Origin: Simplicispira sedimenti
GTDB taxonomy: Bacteria > Pseudomonadota > Gammaproteobacteria > Burkholderiales > Burkholderiaceae_C
Direction: 5' to 3'
NCBI RefSeq assembly: GCF_022760965.1
Contig: NZ_JAKVIJ010000006.1
Coordinates: 62,001-126,000 of the forward strand
Length of the DNA stretch: 64,000 bases
Within the stretch, counting starts at the first letter, position 1. The number at the start of each line of letters is the position of its first letter. Both the position numbers and the translations under genes were made by a program. Shown piece by piece: positions 8,489-16,780 of the stretch. Below the pieces are notes generated by a model, which saw only the letters and a program-made list of their open reading frames with translations, was not told the origin of the DNA and ran no database searches.

Positions 8489-8950
8489 TCAGAGGCGTTC
8501 GTTGTGCAGCAGGGCGCGGCCCAGGGCATTGGGCACGAAGGCCAGCACCTCGCCCGCCACCGACAGCACCACGCCGGTGCCGATCACGCTGCAAGTCACT
8601 ACCGTGCCCACACCGTAAGCGGAGGCCGCCACGCCGCGCCCCGCCACCTCGACGCTGACGCGCGCACCGTCGGAGGCCCGCTCCAGCACATATACCGTGC
8701 CCACGGCCGAGGCCTCGATGGACTTCACGGTGAGCACCGCCCCGGCCACCGACAGCGCGGCAGGCAAGGCGACCACCGCGCCGGACGCCGCTGCACCCAC
8801 CGAGGCCGTGCCCACCACCGAGGCCACGGGCAGCAGCGAGAGTGCGGCCGAGGCCTCGCTCTGGGCACGCGCGGGCGCCGACACCAGGGCGCAGGCCAGG
8901 CCCGCCGCCAGCAGCAGGCGGGCCAGGGTTATGTTCAGCAATGCAGTCAT
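8489..8950 (-). CDS. Exported STM0539-like protein
   Basis: 153 residues with a signal peptide ending at ARAQS (about residue 30). The mature part is extremely rich in Ala, Val, Gly and Ser, with beta-type segments (SVVGTASVGAAASGAVVAL; VYVLERASDGARVSVEV) and a conserved-looking end (LSVAGEVLAFVPNALGRALL, then HNERL). The end matches what I recall of STM0539-type proteins, which often sit beside DUF2145. Function unknown; probably periplasmic or outer-membrane-associated. It is 25 bases downstream of the YiaA/B-like gene, suggesting one transcript of three or more envelope genes. Confidence 0.7.
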   Translation of the reverse strand: MTALLNITLARLLLAAGLACALVSAPARAQSEASAALSLLPVASVVGTASVGAAASGAVVALPAALSVAGAVLTVKSIEASAVGTVYVLERASDGARVSVEVAGRGVAASAYGVGTVVTCSVIGTGVVLSVAGEVLAFVPNALGRALLHNERL

Positions 8951-8975
8951 GGATCACTCCTTGGGTTTGTACACA

Positions 8976-9452
8976 TCATTCGGCACTGGCGGCGGCGCGG
9001 GTGGCCTCGCGGCGGCCCTGCAGACGCGCTTCGAGCAGGTCGGCCTCGTGGCGGTCGCGCAGCATCTTGGCCAGCGTGAAGGCGGTGGTCACCAGGTACA
9101 ACCAGCTCACACCGAGGAAGGCTTTGTAGGTCACGTTGATGTCCATGCCCAGAAGGCCCCAGCCGGTCAGGCCCATGGCGACGGCAAAGCCACCCCAGAC
9201 GACCAGCTTCCACAGCGGGGTATCTCCCGCATCGCGCCGACTGCCAGCGTTGTCGCGCACGAACTTGGCCAGCGCGAACACGGTGGAGAGGCAGAAGACA
9301 TAGCCCATCACCATGAACACCTGCTCCAGTGGCTCGCCCGGCAGCCAGGCCAGACCGACGGCGCAGAGGAACACGGCAATGCCGAAGGAAACCCAGACCT
9401 GAAGCTGCCAGGCACGGGTATCACGCTGGACGACGATGGGAGCAGAGGACAT
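8976..9452 (-). CDS. YiaA/YiaB-type inner-membrane protein
   Basis: 158 residues from the chosen ATG (MSSAPIVVQRDT). There are four hydrophobic helices in two pairs, each pair shaped like the two-helix YiaA/B domain: VSFGIAVFLCAVGLAWLPG with a VMGYVFCLSTVFALAK partner, then WGGFAVAMGLTGWGLLGMD with an LVTTAFTLAKML partner. A charged tail follows. Alternative ATGs at 9485 and 9494 would add 11-14 residues; none of the three has a good Shine-Dalgarno. The family is of unknown function. A 12-bp dyad lies about 100 bases upstream. Confidence 0.75.
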   Translation of the reverse strand: MSSAPIVVQRDTRAWQLQVWVSFGIAVFLCAVGLAWLPGEPLEQVFMVMGYVFCLSTVFALAKFVRDNAGSRRDAGDTPLWKLVVWGGFAVAMGLTGWGLLGMDINVTYKAFLGVSWLYLVTTAFTLAKMLRDRHEADLLEARLQGRREATRAAASAE

Positions 9453-9552
9453 GGCGGTCTGGGCACTGGGGCCGTGGTTGAACATGGGCCGCATGGTGCC
9501 GGTGCGGCGCTGCGCTGTCCGTGCCTGGATGACAAAGCGCTCCCACTCAACC

Positions 9553-9581
9553 CTCAAAGTATCGTTTTTCGATACTTTGAG
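9553..9581. promoter_or_regulatory. Dyad operator candidate 1 (GTATC-N7-GATAC)
   Basis: Perfect 12-base inverted repeat CTCAAAGTATCG / CGATACTTTGAG with a TTTTT centre. It sits between the divergent YiaA/B-like and reductase genes. The core GTATC-N7-GATAC has the same spacing as the dyad at 13826-13852. It looks like a dimeric regulator site; an RNA hairpin is also possible. The regulator is not identified. Confidence 0.55.
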
Positions 9582-9709
9582 CCCGTATGCCGCACAAAAA
9601 CCCTGTGTCGGCAGCGGCCGGCGCGTACGCGACACCCGTGCACGACACGCCTCTTTCACAATCGCCGCTTGCGCCCCCTGCGCGCAAACAACCGAGAAAG
9701 AGACATGCC

Positions 9710-10882
9710 ATGACCAAACCCTTTGACCTCGTCGTCCACGGCGCCACAGGCTTCACCGGCCGCCTCGTCGTCGAATACCTGCTGCAGCGCTACCCCGCCG
9801 GCAGCAGCCTGCGCTGGGCCATGGGCGGGCGCAGCGCCGAAAAGCTCGCCGCCGTACGGGACGAACTCGGCGCCCCGGCCGACACGCCGCTCGTGGTGAC
9901 CGACACCGGCAACCCCGCCAGCCTGCAGGCGCTGATGGGCTGCACCCGCCTGGTGCTGACCACCGTGGGCCCCTACCAGCTCTACGGCAACGAACTCGTG
10001 GCCGCCTGCGCCAAGGCCGGCGTGGACTACGTGGACCTGTGCGGCGAACCCGCCTGGATGCGCCGCATGATCGACGCGCACGAGGCCCAGGCGAAGGCCA
10101 GCGGCGCGCGCATCGTGTTCTCGTGCGGCTTCGACTCGATCCCGTTCGACCTGGGCGTGTTCCTGCTGCAAACCGAAATGAAGGCGCGTTTCGGCCAGCC
10201 CGCCCACCGCGTGCGCGGCCGGGTGCGCAAGATGAAGGGCACCTTCTCGGGCGGCACGGCCGCGAGCCTCAAGGCCACGCTGGCCGCTGCCGCCAGCGAG
10301 CCCGGCGTGCTCGACCTGCTGCGCGACCCGTTCGCGCTCACACCCGGCTTCACCGGCCCGCGCCAGCCCTCGGGCAGCAAGCCCATGGTGGACGAGGCGC
10401 TGGGCGCGGACATCTGGGTGGCACCGTTCGTCATGGCGGCCATCAACACGCGCAACGTGCACCGCTCCAACTTCCTGCTGGGCCATGCCTATGGCGCGGA
10501 CTTTGTGTACGACGAGATGCTGGTCACCGGCCCAGGCGCCAAGGGCGAGGCTTTTGCCAACGCCGTGGCGGCCGACAAATCGCTGGGTTCGGACAGCGGC
10601 CCCAAACCTGGCGAAGGACCCTCGCGTGAAGAACGCGAAGCCGGGCACTACGACGTGCTGTTCCTCGGCGAAGATGCCCAGGGCCACCGCCTGCGTGTGG
10701 CCGTGACGGGCGACCGCGACCCCGGCTACGGCTCGACCTCCAAGATGATCGCCGAGGCCGCCGTGTGCCTGCTGGAGAACCGCGGCACGCCCGGCGGCAT
10801 CTGGACCACCGCCCCGGCGCTGGGCCAGGCGCTGATCGATCGGCTGCAGGCGAATGCTGGGCTGACGTTCAGCGTCGAATAA
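9710..10882 (+). CDS. Saccharopine dehydrogenase-like / trans-acting enoyl reductase-like oxidoreductase
   Basis: 390 residues beginning MTKPFDLVVHGATGFTGRLV, a Rossmann nucleotide-binding glycine motif (GATGFTG). The ATG is chosen because a GAGAAAGAGA purine tract precedes it and the motif starts at the normal distance. Further signatures are the GGRS segment after strand 2, the TTVGPY loop and the YVDLCGEP motif of saccharopine dehydrogenase-like NAD(P) proteins. Homologues act as enoyl or keto reductases on lipids; saccharopine itself is unlikely as substrate. The true substrate cannot be told. It is divergent from the YiaA/B-like gene across the dyad at 9553-9581. Confidence 0.82.
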   Translation: MTKPFDLVVHGATGFTGRLVVEYLLQRYPAGSSLRWAMGGRSAEKLAAVRDELGAPADTPLVVTDTGNPASLQALMGCTRLVLTTVGPYQLYGNELVAACAKAGVDYVDLCGEPAWMRRMIDAHEAQAKASGARIVFSCGFDSIPFDLGVFLLQTEMKARFGQPAHRVRGRVRKMKGTFSGGTAASLKATLAAAASEPGVLDLLRDPFALTPGFTGPRQPSGSKPMVDEALGADIWVAPFVMAAINTRNVHRSNFLLGHAYGADFVYDEMLVTGPGAKGEAFANAVAADKSLGSDSGPKPGEGPSREEREAGHYDVLFLGEDAQGHRLRVAVTGDRDPGYGSTSKMIAEAAVCLLENRGTPGGIWTTAPALGQALIDRLQANAGLTFSVE

Positions 10883-10887
10883 ACGCC

Positions 10888-12819
10888 TCACGCCTGCAGC
10901 AGACCGGCCACGCGCGCCTGCAGGGCCTCGGGCTGCGCCTGTGCGGGCGGCACGGGCGCGCCCACGTTCAGCCCCACGCGGTTGAACAGGCCGCGCCGGA
11001 ACGGGCGCACCATGGCGCCGCCCTGCTCGATGCGGCTGAAGTACGAGCCCCACAGGTTGGTCAGCGCCATGGGGATCACGGGCACGTCCAGGCCGTCGGC
11101 ACGGGCACGTTCCAGGATCTTGACGATGCCGCCCTTGAAGGGCTGCAACTGCCCGTCGCGGGTGATGCCGCCCTCGGGGAAGATGGCCAGCAGGTCGCCC
11201 TCGCGCAGCACCTGGGCGGCACGCTCGAAGGCGGCCTCGTAGGTTTGCGGGTCTTCCTTGTAGGGCGCCACCGGGATGGCCTTGGCCAGCTTGAACAGCC
11301 AGCCCAGCACCGGGATGCGGAAGATGCGGTGGTCCATCACAAAGTAGATGGGGCGCGGGCTGGCGGCCATGAGCAGCACGGCATCGACAAAGCTCACATG
11401 GTTGCAGGCCAGCACGGCGGAGCCTTGCGCGGGCAGGTACTCATCGCCCTGCACCTTGAAACGGTACACAAAGCGCGAGAGCACCCAGGCCACGAAGCGC
11501 AGCAGGTACTCGGGCACGAGCAGGAAGATGTAGAACGCCACCACGGCGTTGGCCAGGCCGGTGAACAGGAAGATCTGCGGCACGGTGAAGCCCGCGCCCA
11601 GCAGCGCGCCGGCGATCAGCGAGCTGGCGATCATGAACAGCGCATTGAGGATGTTGTTGGCCGCGATGATGCGCGCGCGGTGCGTGGGCTGGGCGCGCAT
11701 CTGGATCAGTGCGTACATGGGCACGCTGTACAGGCCCGCGAACAGCGACAGCAGCGCCAGGTCCAGCATCACGCGCCAGTGCGCGCCATGCTCCAGAAAA
11801 GCCGCCAGGCCCATGATCTCGGCGGGCGGCAGACTGCGCGAGGCGAAATACAGGTCGATGGAGAACACGCTCATGCCGATCGCGCCCAGCGGCACTAGGC
11901 CGATCTCGACATGCCGGCGCGAGAGCACCTCGCACAAGAGCGAGCCGATGCCGATGCCCACCGAGAACACCACCAGCAGCAGCGAAGCCACCTGCTCGTT
12001 ACCGTGCAGCACCTCCTTGGCGAGGCTGGGGAACTGGCTCAGGAACACGGCGCCGAAGAACCACATCCAGCTGATGCCCAGCAGTGAGCGGAACACCACG
12101 ATGTTCTGGTGCGCCAGCTTGAGGTTGCGCCAGGTCTCGCTCACCGGGTTCCAGTTGACCTTGAGCCCCGGATCGGTGGCGGGCAGCGAGGGAATGAACT
12201 CGGCCAGCACCCGCCCCACGATGGCTGCGCCCACGCAGGCAAAGCCCACATGGTGCGCGCCGATCTCGGGCACGGCGATGATCAGCCCGCCCGCCACGTT
12301 GCCCAGCAGGATGGCCACGAAGGTGCCCATCTCCACCATGCCGTTGCCGCCGGTCAGCTCGCGCTCGTTGAGCACCTGCGGCAGGTAGGCGAACTTGACC
12401 GGCCCGAACAGCGTGGAATGCAGCCCCATGAGGAAGGTGCAGCCCAGCAGCACCGGCACGTTGTGCGAGAAAAAGCCCCAGGCGGCCAGCGCCATGATGG
12501 CCATCTCCAGGCGCTTGACGAAGCGGATCAGCACCTTCTTGTCGTACTTGTCGGCCAGCTGCCCGCTGGTGGCCGAGAACAGCAGGAAGGGCAGGATGAA
12601 CAGCGCGCCGATCACCAGCCCGGCCATGGCGGGCTGCAGCCAGGCCACGTTGATCTGGTAGGTCACCATGACCGTGAAGGCGAACTTGAACAGGTTGTCG
12701 TTCGCGGCGCCGGAGAACTGCGTCCAGAAAAAGGGCGCGAAGCGCCGCTGGCGCAGCAGGGCGAACTGGTTCGGATCCTCATGGCCGCTGCCATGGGCTT
12801 GGGGTGCGGGTGTGCTCAT
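10888..12819 (-). CDS. Lysophospholipid transporter (LplT-like MFS) fused to acyltransferase (PlsC-like)
   Basis: 643 residues. An MFS domain with about 12 helices (residues ~25-420) is followed by a PlsC-type acyltransferase. The acyltransferase motifs are intact: NHVSFVD (H-x4-D, motif I) and FPEGG (motif III). A GGAGAG Shine-Dalgarno supports the ATG; the long upstream open frame is antisense noise over the next gene. By analogy with E. coli LplT and Aas, the fused protein would flip lysophospholipids inward across the inner membrane and re-acylate them. Fusions of this type occur in other proteobacteria. With PldA in the same window it could recycle lysophospholipid, but the genes are 9 kb apart and any link is inference. 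Confidence 0.85.
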   Translation of the reverse strand: MSTPAPQAHGSGHEDPNQFALLRQRRFAPFFWTQFSGAANDNLFKFAFTVMVTYQINVAWLQPAMAGLVIGALFILPFLLFSATSGQLADKYDKKVLIRFVKRLEMAIMALAAWGFFSHNVPVLLGCTFLMGLHSTLFGPVKFAYLPQVLNERELTGGNGMVEMGTFVAILLGNVAGGLIIAVPEIGAHHVGFACVGAAIVGRVLAEFIPSLPATDPGLKVNWNPVSETWRNLKLAHQNIVVFRSLLGISWMWFFGAVFLSQFPSLAKEVLHGNEQVASLLLVVFSVGIGIGSLLCEVLSRRHVEIGLVPLGAIGMSVFSIDLYFASRSLPPAEIMGLAAFLEHGAHWRVMLDLALLSLFAGLYSVPMYALIQMRAQPTHRARIIAANNILNALFMIASSLIAGALLGAGFTVPQIFLFTGLANAVVAFYIFLLVPEYLLRFVAWVLSRFVYRFKVQGDEYLPAQGSAVLACNHVSFVDAVLLMAASPRPIYFVMDHRIFRIPVLGWLFKLAKAIPVAPYKEDPQTYEAAFERAAQVLREGDLLAIFPEGGITRDGQLQPFKGGIVKILERARADGLDVPVIPMALTNLWGSYFSRIEQGGAMVRPFRRGLFNRVGLNVGAPVPPAQAQPEALQARVAGLLQA

Positions 12820-12878
12820 GCGTCTCTCCGTGCTTCTGGGCTTCTTCTTGGCTTCTTGTTGTGGCGGGCGGGGCGCTG

Positions 12879-13730
12879 TCAGTGCAGGCTGCAGGCGACA
12901 CGCGGGCATGGGGCGCCATTGTGCCCGCCGACCATGGCCGGAGCATGACCCCTGGCCGTAACCGAATGCAACGCGCGCAGCACCGGCCAGGCCGCCCCGG
13001 CAGCCGCCAGGTGCTTGAGGCTGTGGCCTGCCACCCACTGGCCTGTGGCTTCGTACACGGCGTGGTCGGACAGCTCCAGCAGCTTGGCCGCGCCGTACCA
13101 GGCGATCACTGCCCCCAGGGGCACCACCCATGCGCCCGCACGCTGCGGCAGGCAGGCCAGGGCCAGCACCAGCAGCATGCCGCCCAGTTGCACCACGGCC
13201 CAGGGCAGCAGGTTGCCGGTATGGGCCCACCACAGCACGGCCAGCGGCCCGGCGGCCAGCACCACCAGCGCGGTGGTGCCCCCAGCACGGGCGCTCACCC
13301 GCTGGGCTGCAGCCAGCCCCAGCATGCCGGCAAACGCCACCGTCATGCCCAGGCGGTCCCACAACAGCCCGGCATCGTCGGGCTGCCAGTGGTACCACGA
13401 CGAACCTGCCGCCGTCAGCACCAGACCCATGCAGAACAAGCGGGCCGTGGCACGCGTGGCGCCATCCAGCACCCCCGACCGCACACGGCCCAGGAGCACC
13501 AGCCCCCAGGCACCCGCCAAGGCAAACGGCAGGTTGCTCAGCACATCCAGCGCGCAAGGGATGCCCCACAGCGTGCGCTGATCGGCAAAGGCATGCTGGT
13601 GCGGGCTGGCATGCAGCACCGGCCCCCACAGGGCCAGAGCCAGAAACACCAGCCCGGCGCACAGCAGGCCGACTTCGGCGGGGGACAGACGGCGCCGGTG
13701 TGCGGCGGGAAGAACGGTGGGGGTGCGCAT
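12879..13730 (-). CDS. CREST/alkaline ceramidase-superfamily membrane hydrolase
   Basis: 283 residues with about seven hydrophobic segments. The ATG is fixed by AGGAGGG five bases upstream. The catalytic pattern of the CREST superfamily (alkaline ceramidase, PAQR, Per1) is visible: an SxxxH (S-S-W-Y-H, about residue 110), a following Asp (WDRLG) and a C-terminal HxxxH (H-S-L-K-H, about residue 245). In ceramidases these bind zinc and cleave an amide. The bacterial substrate is unknown. The next minus-strand gene is the LplT-PlsC fusion, 59 bases downstream, so the two may be co-transcribed, hinting at a lipid role. Confidence 0.72.
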   Translation of the reverse strand: MRTPTVLPAAHRRRLSPAEVGLLCAGLVFLALALWGPVLHASPHQHAFADQRTLWGIPCALDVLSNLPFALAGAWGLVLLGRVRSGVLDGATRATARLFCMGLVLTAAGSSWYHWQPDDAGLLWDRLGMTVAFAGMLGLAAAQRVSARAGGTTALVVLAAGPLAVLWWAHTGNLLPWAVVQLGGMLLVLALACLPQRAGAWVVPLGAVIAWYGAAKLLELSDHAVYEATGQWVAGHSLKHLAAAGAAWPVLRALHSVTARGHAPAMVGGHNGAPCPRVACSLH

Positions 13731-13825
13731 GGGGCCCTCCTGGTCAAGTGGTTGCGATGGGCGCAGTCTCCTGGTCGAAGCCAGCCGCACGGCCCAAAAG
13801 TTGCCACAGACGCCACCAGACCCAC

Positions 13826-13852
13826 CATCGGTATCCATTTTTGATACCGATG
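13826..13852. promoter_or_regulatory. Dyad operator candidate 2 (GTATC-N7-GATAC)
   Basis: Perfect 10-base inverted repeat CATCGGTATC / GATACCGATG separated by CATTTTT. It lies between the divergent ceramidase-like gene and the exported hypothetical at 13945. The core and its spacing match the dyad at 9553-9581, which suggests a shared dimeric regulator. Confidence 0.55.
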
Positions 13853-13944
13853 CTGCGACGTCCGCGACCCGAACCCGCGCACCGCTGGGCGTCGCTTGAT
13901 ATGGGTCAAGGCAACGCGGCCCCGGAAATCCGTACAGTCTCCCC

Positions 13945-14424
13945 ATGCACACCTTCCGAAATCTCCGCCGCCTCGGCCCGCTGGCTTTGCTGCTGGCCGC
14001 CTTCGCCTCCCAAGCGCAAACCCTCTCCTGCCCGACACAGGAACAAATGCGCCAGGTCAACGCCTGCCCCACCGAGGGACAGTTGCTCGCCAGCTTCCAC
14101 GGCTTCTGCGGCGACGACAGCAAGGCCTACCAGGGCCAGACCGGCCCGTGCGCCGACTACGAAGTATTTCGCCGCATGAAGAACACCGCGCTGTGGGAAT
14201 CTGCCGATGGCGCCTTCGACGGCTACCTGTCGTGCGAGGCCCCCGCCCCGGTCATCGCGAAATCAAGCCTGACGGCGATGCGCGTGACCAAGAAAGGCTC
14301 CATCACCGCCGTGGTCTGCCACTACGGCCCGGAGGTGCAGCTCACGCACCGCACGCGCAAGGCCTGCACCGTGCCGGCCTCGTGCGCCAGCGATCCGGCC
14401 CAGTGCCAGGCCGTGTGCGAATGA
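13945..14424 (+). CDS. Exported cysteine-rich hypothetical protein, 159 aa
   Basis: 159 residues with a signal peptide (PLALLLAAFASQAQ, cleavage near residue 25). The mature protein has about ten cysteines (for example SCPT, NACPT, GFCGDD, LSCEAP, VVCHYG, KACTVPASC and a terminal AVCE), consistent with several disulphides in the periplasm or outside. I do not recognise a family. The ATG is about 90 bases from the dyad at 13826-13852, so the gene may be controlled by it. The start follows CTCCCC with no strong Shine-Dalgarno. Confidence 0.68.
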   Translation: MHTFRNLRRLGPLALLLAAFASQAQTLSCPTQEQMRQVNACPTEGQLLASFHGFCGDDSKAYQGQTGPCADYEVFRRMKNTALWESADGAFDGYLSCEAPAPVIAKSSLTAMRVTKKGSITAVVCHYGPEVQLTHRTRKACTVPASCASDPAQCQAVCE

Positions 14425-14466
14425 AAGGCTGACGAAGCCGGCGGCGGGTCTCCATAATCGGTGCCC

Positions 14467-15198
14467 ATGAGCACCACCGCCGACCTCGTCACGGCCCTGA
14501 AGAAGGAACTCAAGGCCGCCCAGATGACCTATGCCGACCTGGCGCAGCAGCTCGGCATGGCCGAGTCCAGCGTCAAGCGCATGCTGGCCAAGGGCGACAT
14601 GCCGCTGTCGCGCATCGACGCGATCTGCCGCGCCCTGGCGCTGGACTTCGCCGACCTGGCGCGGCGCGTGGCCGACAACCAGCCGCTGCTCCAGGAACTG
14701 ACCCAGGAGCAGGAAAAGGCCGTGGTCAGCGACAAGAAGCTGCTGCTGGTGGCCATCTCGGTACTCAGCCAGTGGACGCTGGAGCAGATCGTGGCCACCT
14801 ACCGCCTGAGCGAGGCCGAGGGCATCAAGTACCTCGCGCAGCTCGACCGCATCGGCATCATCGAGCTGCGGCCGCTGAACCGCTACCGCCTCAAGCTGGC
14901 CAAGACCTTCCGCTGGCGAGCGCACGGCCCGGTGATGAACTACTTCCGCGAGCACGCGCTGCTCGACTACTTCGCGGGCGGCTTCGACGGCCCCGGTGAA
15001 GGCGTGTTGCTGGTACACGGCAGCATCAGCCGCGCCCTGGCGCCCGCCTTCATGGAACGCATGCAGCGCGTGGCCCAGGACTTTGCCCAGCAGCACCTGG
15101 CCGACCAGCGCCTGCCGCAGGCCGAGCGCGAGGGCTACACCCTGCTGCTGGCCCTGCGCAGCTGGGAATTCGAGGCCTTTGCCCACATGCGGCGCTGA
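14467..15198 (+). CDS. XRE-family transcriptional regulator
   Basis: 243 residues. A Cro/C1-type helix-turn-helix lies at about residues 6-60 (MTYADLAQQLGMAESSVKRML, read as helices 2-3, then a short linker and ICRALALDFADLARR). The rest resembles a ligand-binding or dimerisation part with no recognised motif. GTG at 14461, two codons upstream, is an alternative start; the ATG is preferred. It stands 42 bases after the cysteine-rich gene and may be co-transcribed with it. Target unknown. Confidence 0.8.
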   Translation: MSTTADLVTALKKELKAAQMTYADLAQQLGMAESSVKRMLAKGDMPLSRIDAICRALALDFADLARRVADNQPLLQELTQEQEKAVVSDKKLLLVAISVLSQWTLEQIVATYRLSEAEGIKYLAQLDRIGIIELRPLNRYRLKLAKTFRWRAHGPVMNYFREHALLDYFAGGFDGPGEGVLLVHGSISRALAPAFMERMQRVAQDFAQQHLADQRLPQAEREGYTLLLALRSWEFEAFAHMRR

Positions 15199-15215
15199 GC
15201 GCTCCTGCGGCGCCA

Positions 15216-15272
15216 ATTACTCATTTTTTGATAGCACATGGCGCTTGTTTGACGAGCGCCAGGGGCAAAAAC
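15216..15272. repeat. Dispersed palindromic repeat family 1, copy C
   Basis: Contains TTTTTTGATAGCACATGGCG, then CGCTTGTTTGACGAGCGCC whose arms pair as GGCGCT/AGCGCC-like. It follows the XRE gene stop by 18 bases. It is more diverged than copies A and E. Confidence 0.5.
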
Positions 15273-15336
15273 ACCTCCATATTCTGCGCGCCCTGGCCGC
15301 GTACTCGCGTCGGCCAGGCACTGCTTGACACCACAA

Positions 15337-15385
15337 ACAGAAATTACTATTCTTTAAATACAGAAATTAGCAATTTAAAGAATAG
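15337..15385 (+). promoter_or_regulatory. TetR-type operator upstream of the TetR/ABC1 operon
   Basis: A 13-base perfect inverted repeat, CTATTCTTTAAAT (15347-15359) and ATTTAAAGAATAG (15373-15385), ends 4 bases before the TetR start codon. A direct repeat ACAGAAATTA occurs at 15337-15346 and 15360-15369. The block is markedly A/T-rich in a GC-rich setting. Autorepression by the adjacent TetR protein is the likely use. Confidence 0.68.
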
Positions 15386-15389
15386 CGAC

Positions 15390-16238
15390 ATGAAAACCAC
15401 CCGCCAACAGCAAGACGCCACGCGCCGCCAGATCGTGGCCAGCGCGGTGGATCTGATGACCCGCCAGGGCTTCGACGGCACGACGATGAAGGACATCGCA
15501 CGCGCCGCCGGCATTGGCGACGCCACCATCTACAAGTACTTTCCCACCAAGGACCGCATCGTGCTGGGCTACCTTGACGCGGTGATCCAGCAAGCGCTGG
15601 CCGACACCCTGCAGACGCCCTGCTTCACCGATTACCAGTTGCAGGAGAAGCTCCAGCGCCTGACGGACGCTGTGCTCGAAGGTCTGCTGCCCGACCGCGA
15701 GTTCGTGACCCAAGTGCGCGCGCTGGCCCGGCGCTCCCCCTTGACCCTGCTGGCCGAGCCCCTGGCGGCGCGACAGGCCCTGCGCGAGGCCGTGACCAGC
15801 TTCCTGGATGCGGCCGAGGCGGCGGGCGAGATCGAACCCTGCGATTTCAAGGGCATGGCAGGCGGGCTCTACACCGACTACCTTGCCGGAGTGGTGAGCT
15901 ATTGGCTGGCCGACACCTCCGACGAGTTCGCCGACACTGCACAGTTGGTGGACCTGTCGCTGGGCGTGCTGGTGCAGACCCTGCGCAGCGGCCTCATCAA
16001 CCGCGTGCTGCAACTCGGCGGCTTCGTGCTGCGCAGCCAGATGGCGCGCCTGGCCCAGCACGGCAGCGGCTTGCTGGGCATGCTGCACATGGCGCAGCAG
16101 GCCATGGGCAGCCCCCCCCGCACAGCCACGGCTCCCGCCGCACCGCCCCAGGCCACCACCACCCGTGCGCCGCGCAAGTCGCGCGCCACGGCCGGGACTG
16201 CCGCCCCTGCCACCCCGCGCAAAAAGAAGGCCGCATGA
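15390..16238 (+). CDS. TetR/AcrR-family regulator
   Basis: 282 residues. The N-terminal HTH is canonical: ATRRQIVASAVDLMTRQGFD, then TTMKDIARAAGIGDATIYKYFPTKD at residues ~9-58. The middle is an alpha-helical ligand domain. The last ~60 residues are an Ala/Pro/Thr-rich, lysine-ending tail (TPRKKKAA) that is unusual for TetR proteins and may bind nucleic acid nonspecifically. It heads a four-gene unit with start/stop overlaps (the next ATG overlaps this TGA) and has a palindromic operator directly upstream. It probably represses its own operon; ligand unknown. Confidence 0.87.
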   Translation: MKTTRQQQDATRRQIVASAVDLMTRQGFDGTTMKDIARAAGIGDATIYKYFPTKDRIVLGYLDAVIQQALADTLQTPCFTDYQLQEKLQRLTDAVLEGLLPDREFVTQVRALARRSPLTLLAEPLAARQALREAVTSFLDAAEAAGEIEPCDFKGMAGGLYTDYLAGVVSYWLADTSDEFADTAQLVDLSLGVLVQTLRSGLINRVLQLGGFVLRSQMARLAQHGSGLLGMLHMAQQAMGSPPRTATAPAAPPQATTTRAPRKSRATAGTAAPATPRKKKAA

Positions 16239-16780
16239 CATCCCCCGCCACCGTGAAATCCATCGCCATCCCACCCGGCACGGCCATCCACGCCGCCATG
16301 CCCGGCGCGCAGTTCTTCGACGCCTACGAGGTGGCCGACCCCCATCCCGCCCGCACGGCACTCCAGACCTGGCTGGACGTGGTGGCCCGCACGCCGCGCT
16401 GGACGCAGCAGCTCATGGCCCTGCGCAACCGGCTGGTGCGCCTGGTGGGCCTGAAAGACCTGGGCCAGCTGCACGACGCGCACCCGCCCGCCAGCGGGCG
16501 CGCCCCGGGCGACTACCGCGTGGGCGACCGCGTGGGCATCTTCCTCATCCGCCACCTGAACGACACCGAGGTGGTGCTGGGGCAGGACGACAAACACCTG
16601 GACGTGCAGGTGTCGCTGAGCAAGCACCGCCCGGGCGATGCGCCCGCCACGCTCGCGGTCAGCACCGTGGTGCACATCCACAACGCGCTGGGGCAGGCCT
16701 ACATGGCGGTCGTCACGCCCTTCCATCGCCGCATCGTGCGGGCCATGCTGCAGCGGCTGGCAGACCATGGACAGCGCTGA
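16235..16780 (+). CDS. DUF2867-like protein
   Basis: 181 residues, starting at an ATGA overlap with the TetR gene. The sequence (PGAQFFDAYEV; WLDVVARTPRWTQQLMALRN; VGDRVGIFLIRHLNDTEVVLG; VVHIHNALGQAYMAVVTPFHRRIV) fits the DUF2867 pattern, a START-like alpha/beta fold often fused to NAD-binding domains. No signal peptide. Function unknown; the operon context suggests a small hydrophobic ligand or lipid role. The downstream kinase gene starts inside its last 14 bases. Confidence 0.75.
   Translation: MTSPATVKSIAIPPGTAIHAAMPGAQFFDAYEVADPHPARTALQTWLDVVARTPRWTQQLMALRNRLVRLVGLKDLGQLHDAHPPASGRAPGDYRVGDRVGIFLIRHLNDTEVVLGQDDKHLDVQVSLSKHRPGDAPATLAVSTVVHIHNALGQAYMAVVTPFHRRIVRAMLQRLADHGQR

Noticed and set aside
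10888..13662. A single 924-codon reading for the LplT-PlsC gene
   Set aside because: The first ~281 codons lie over the ceramidase-like gene in another frame, with no homology; the ATG at 12819 has a good Shine-Dalgarno.
12804..13844. A 346-codon + strand frame opposite the ceramidase-like gene
   Set aside because: Composition of a shadow frame; the minus-strand product has helices and a full CREST residue pattern.
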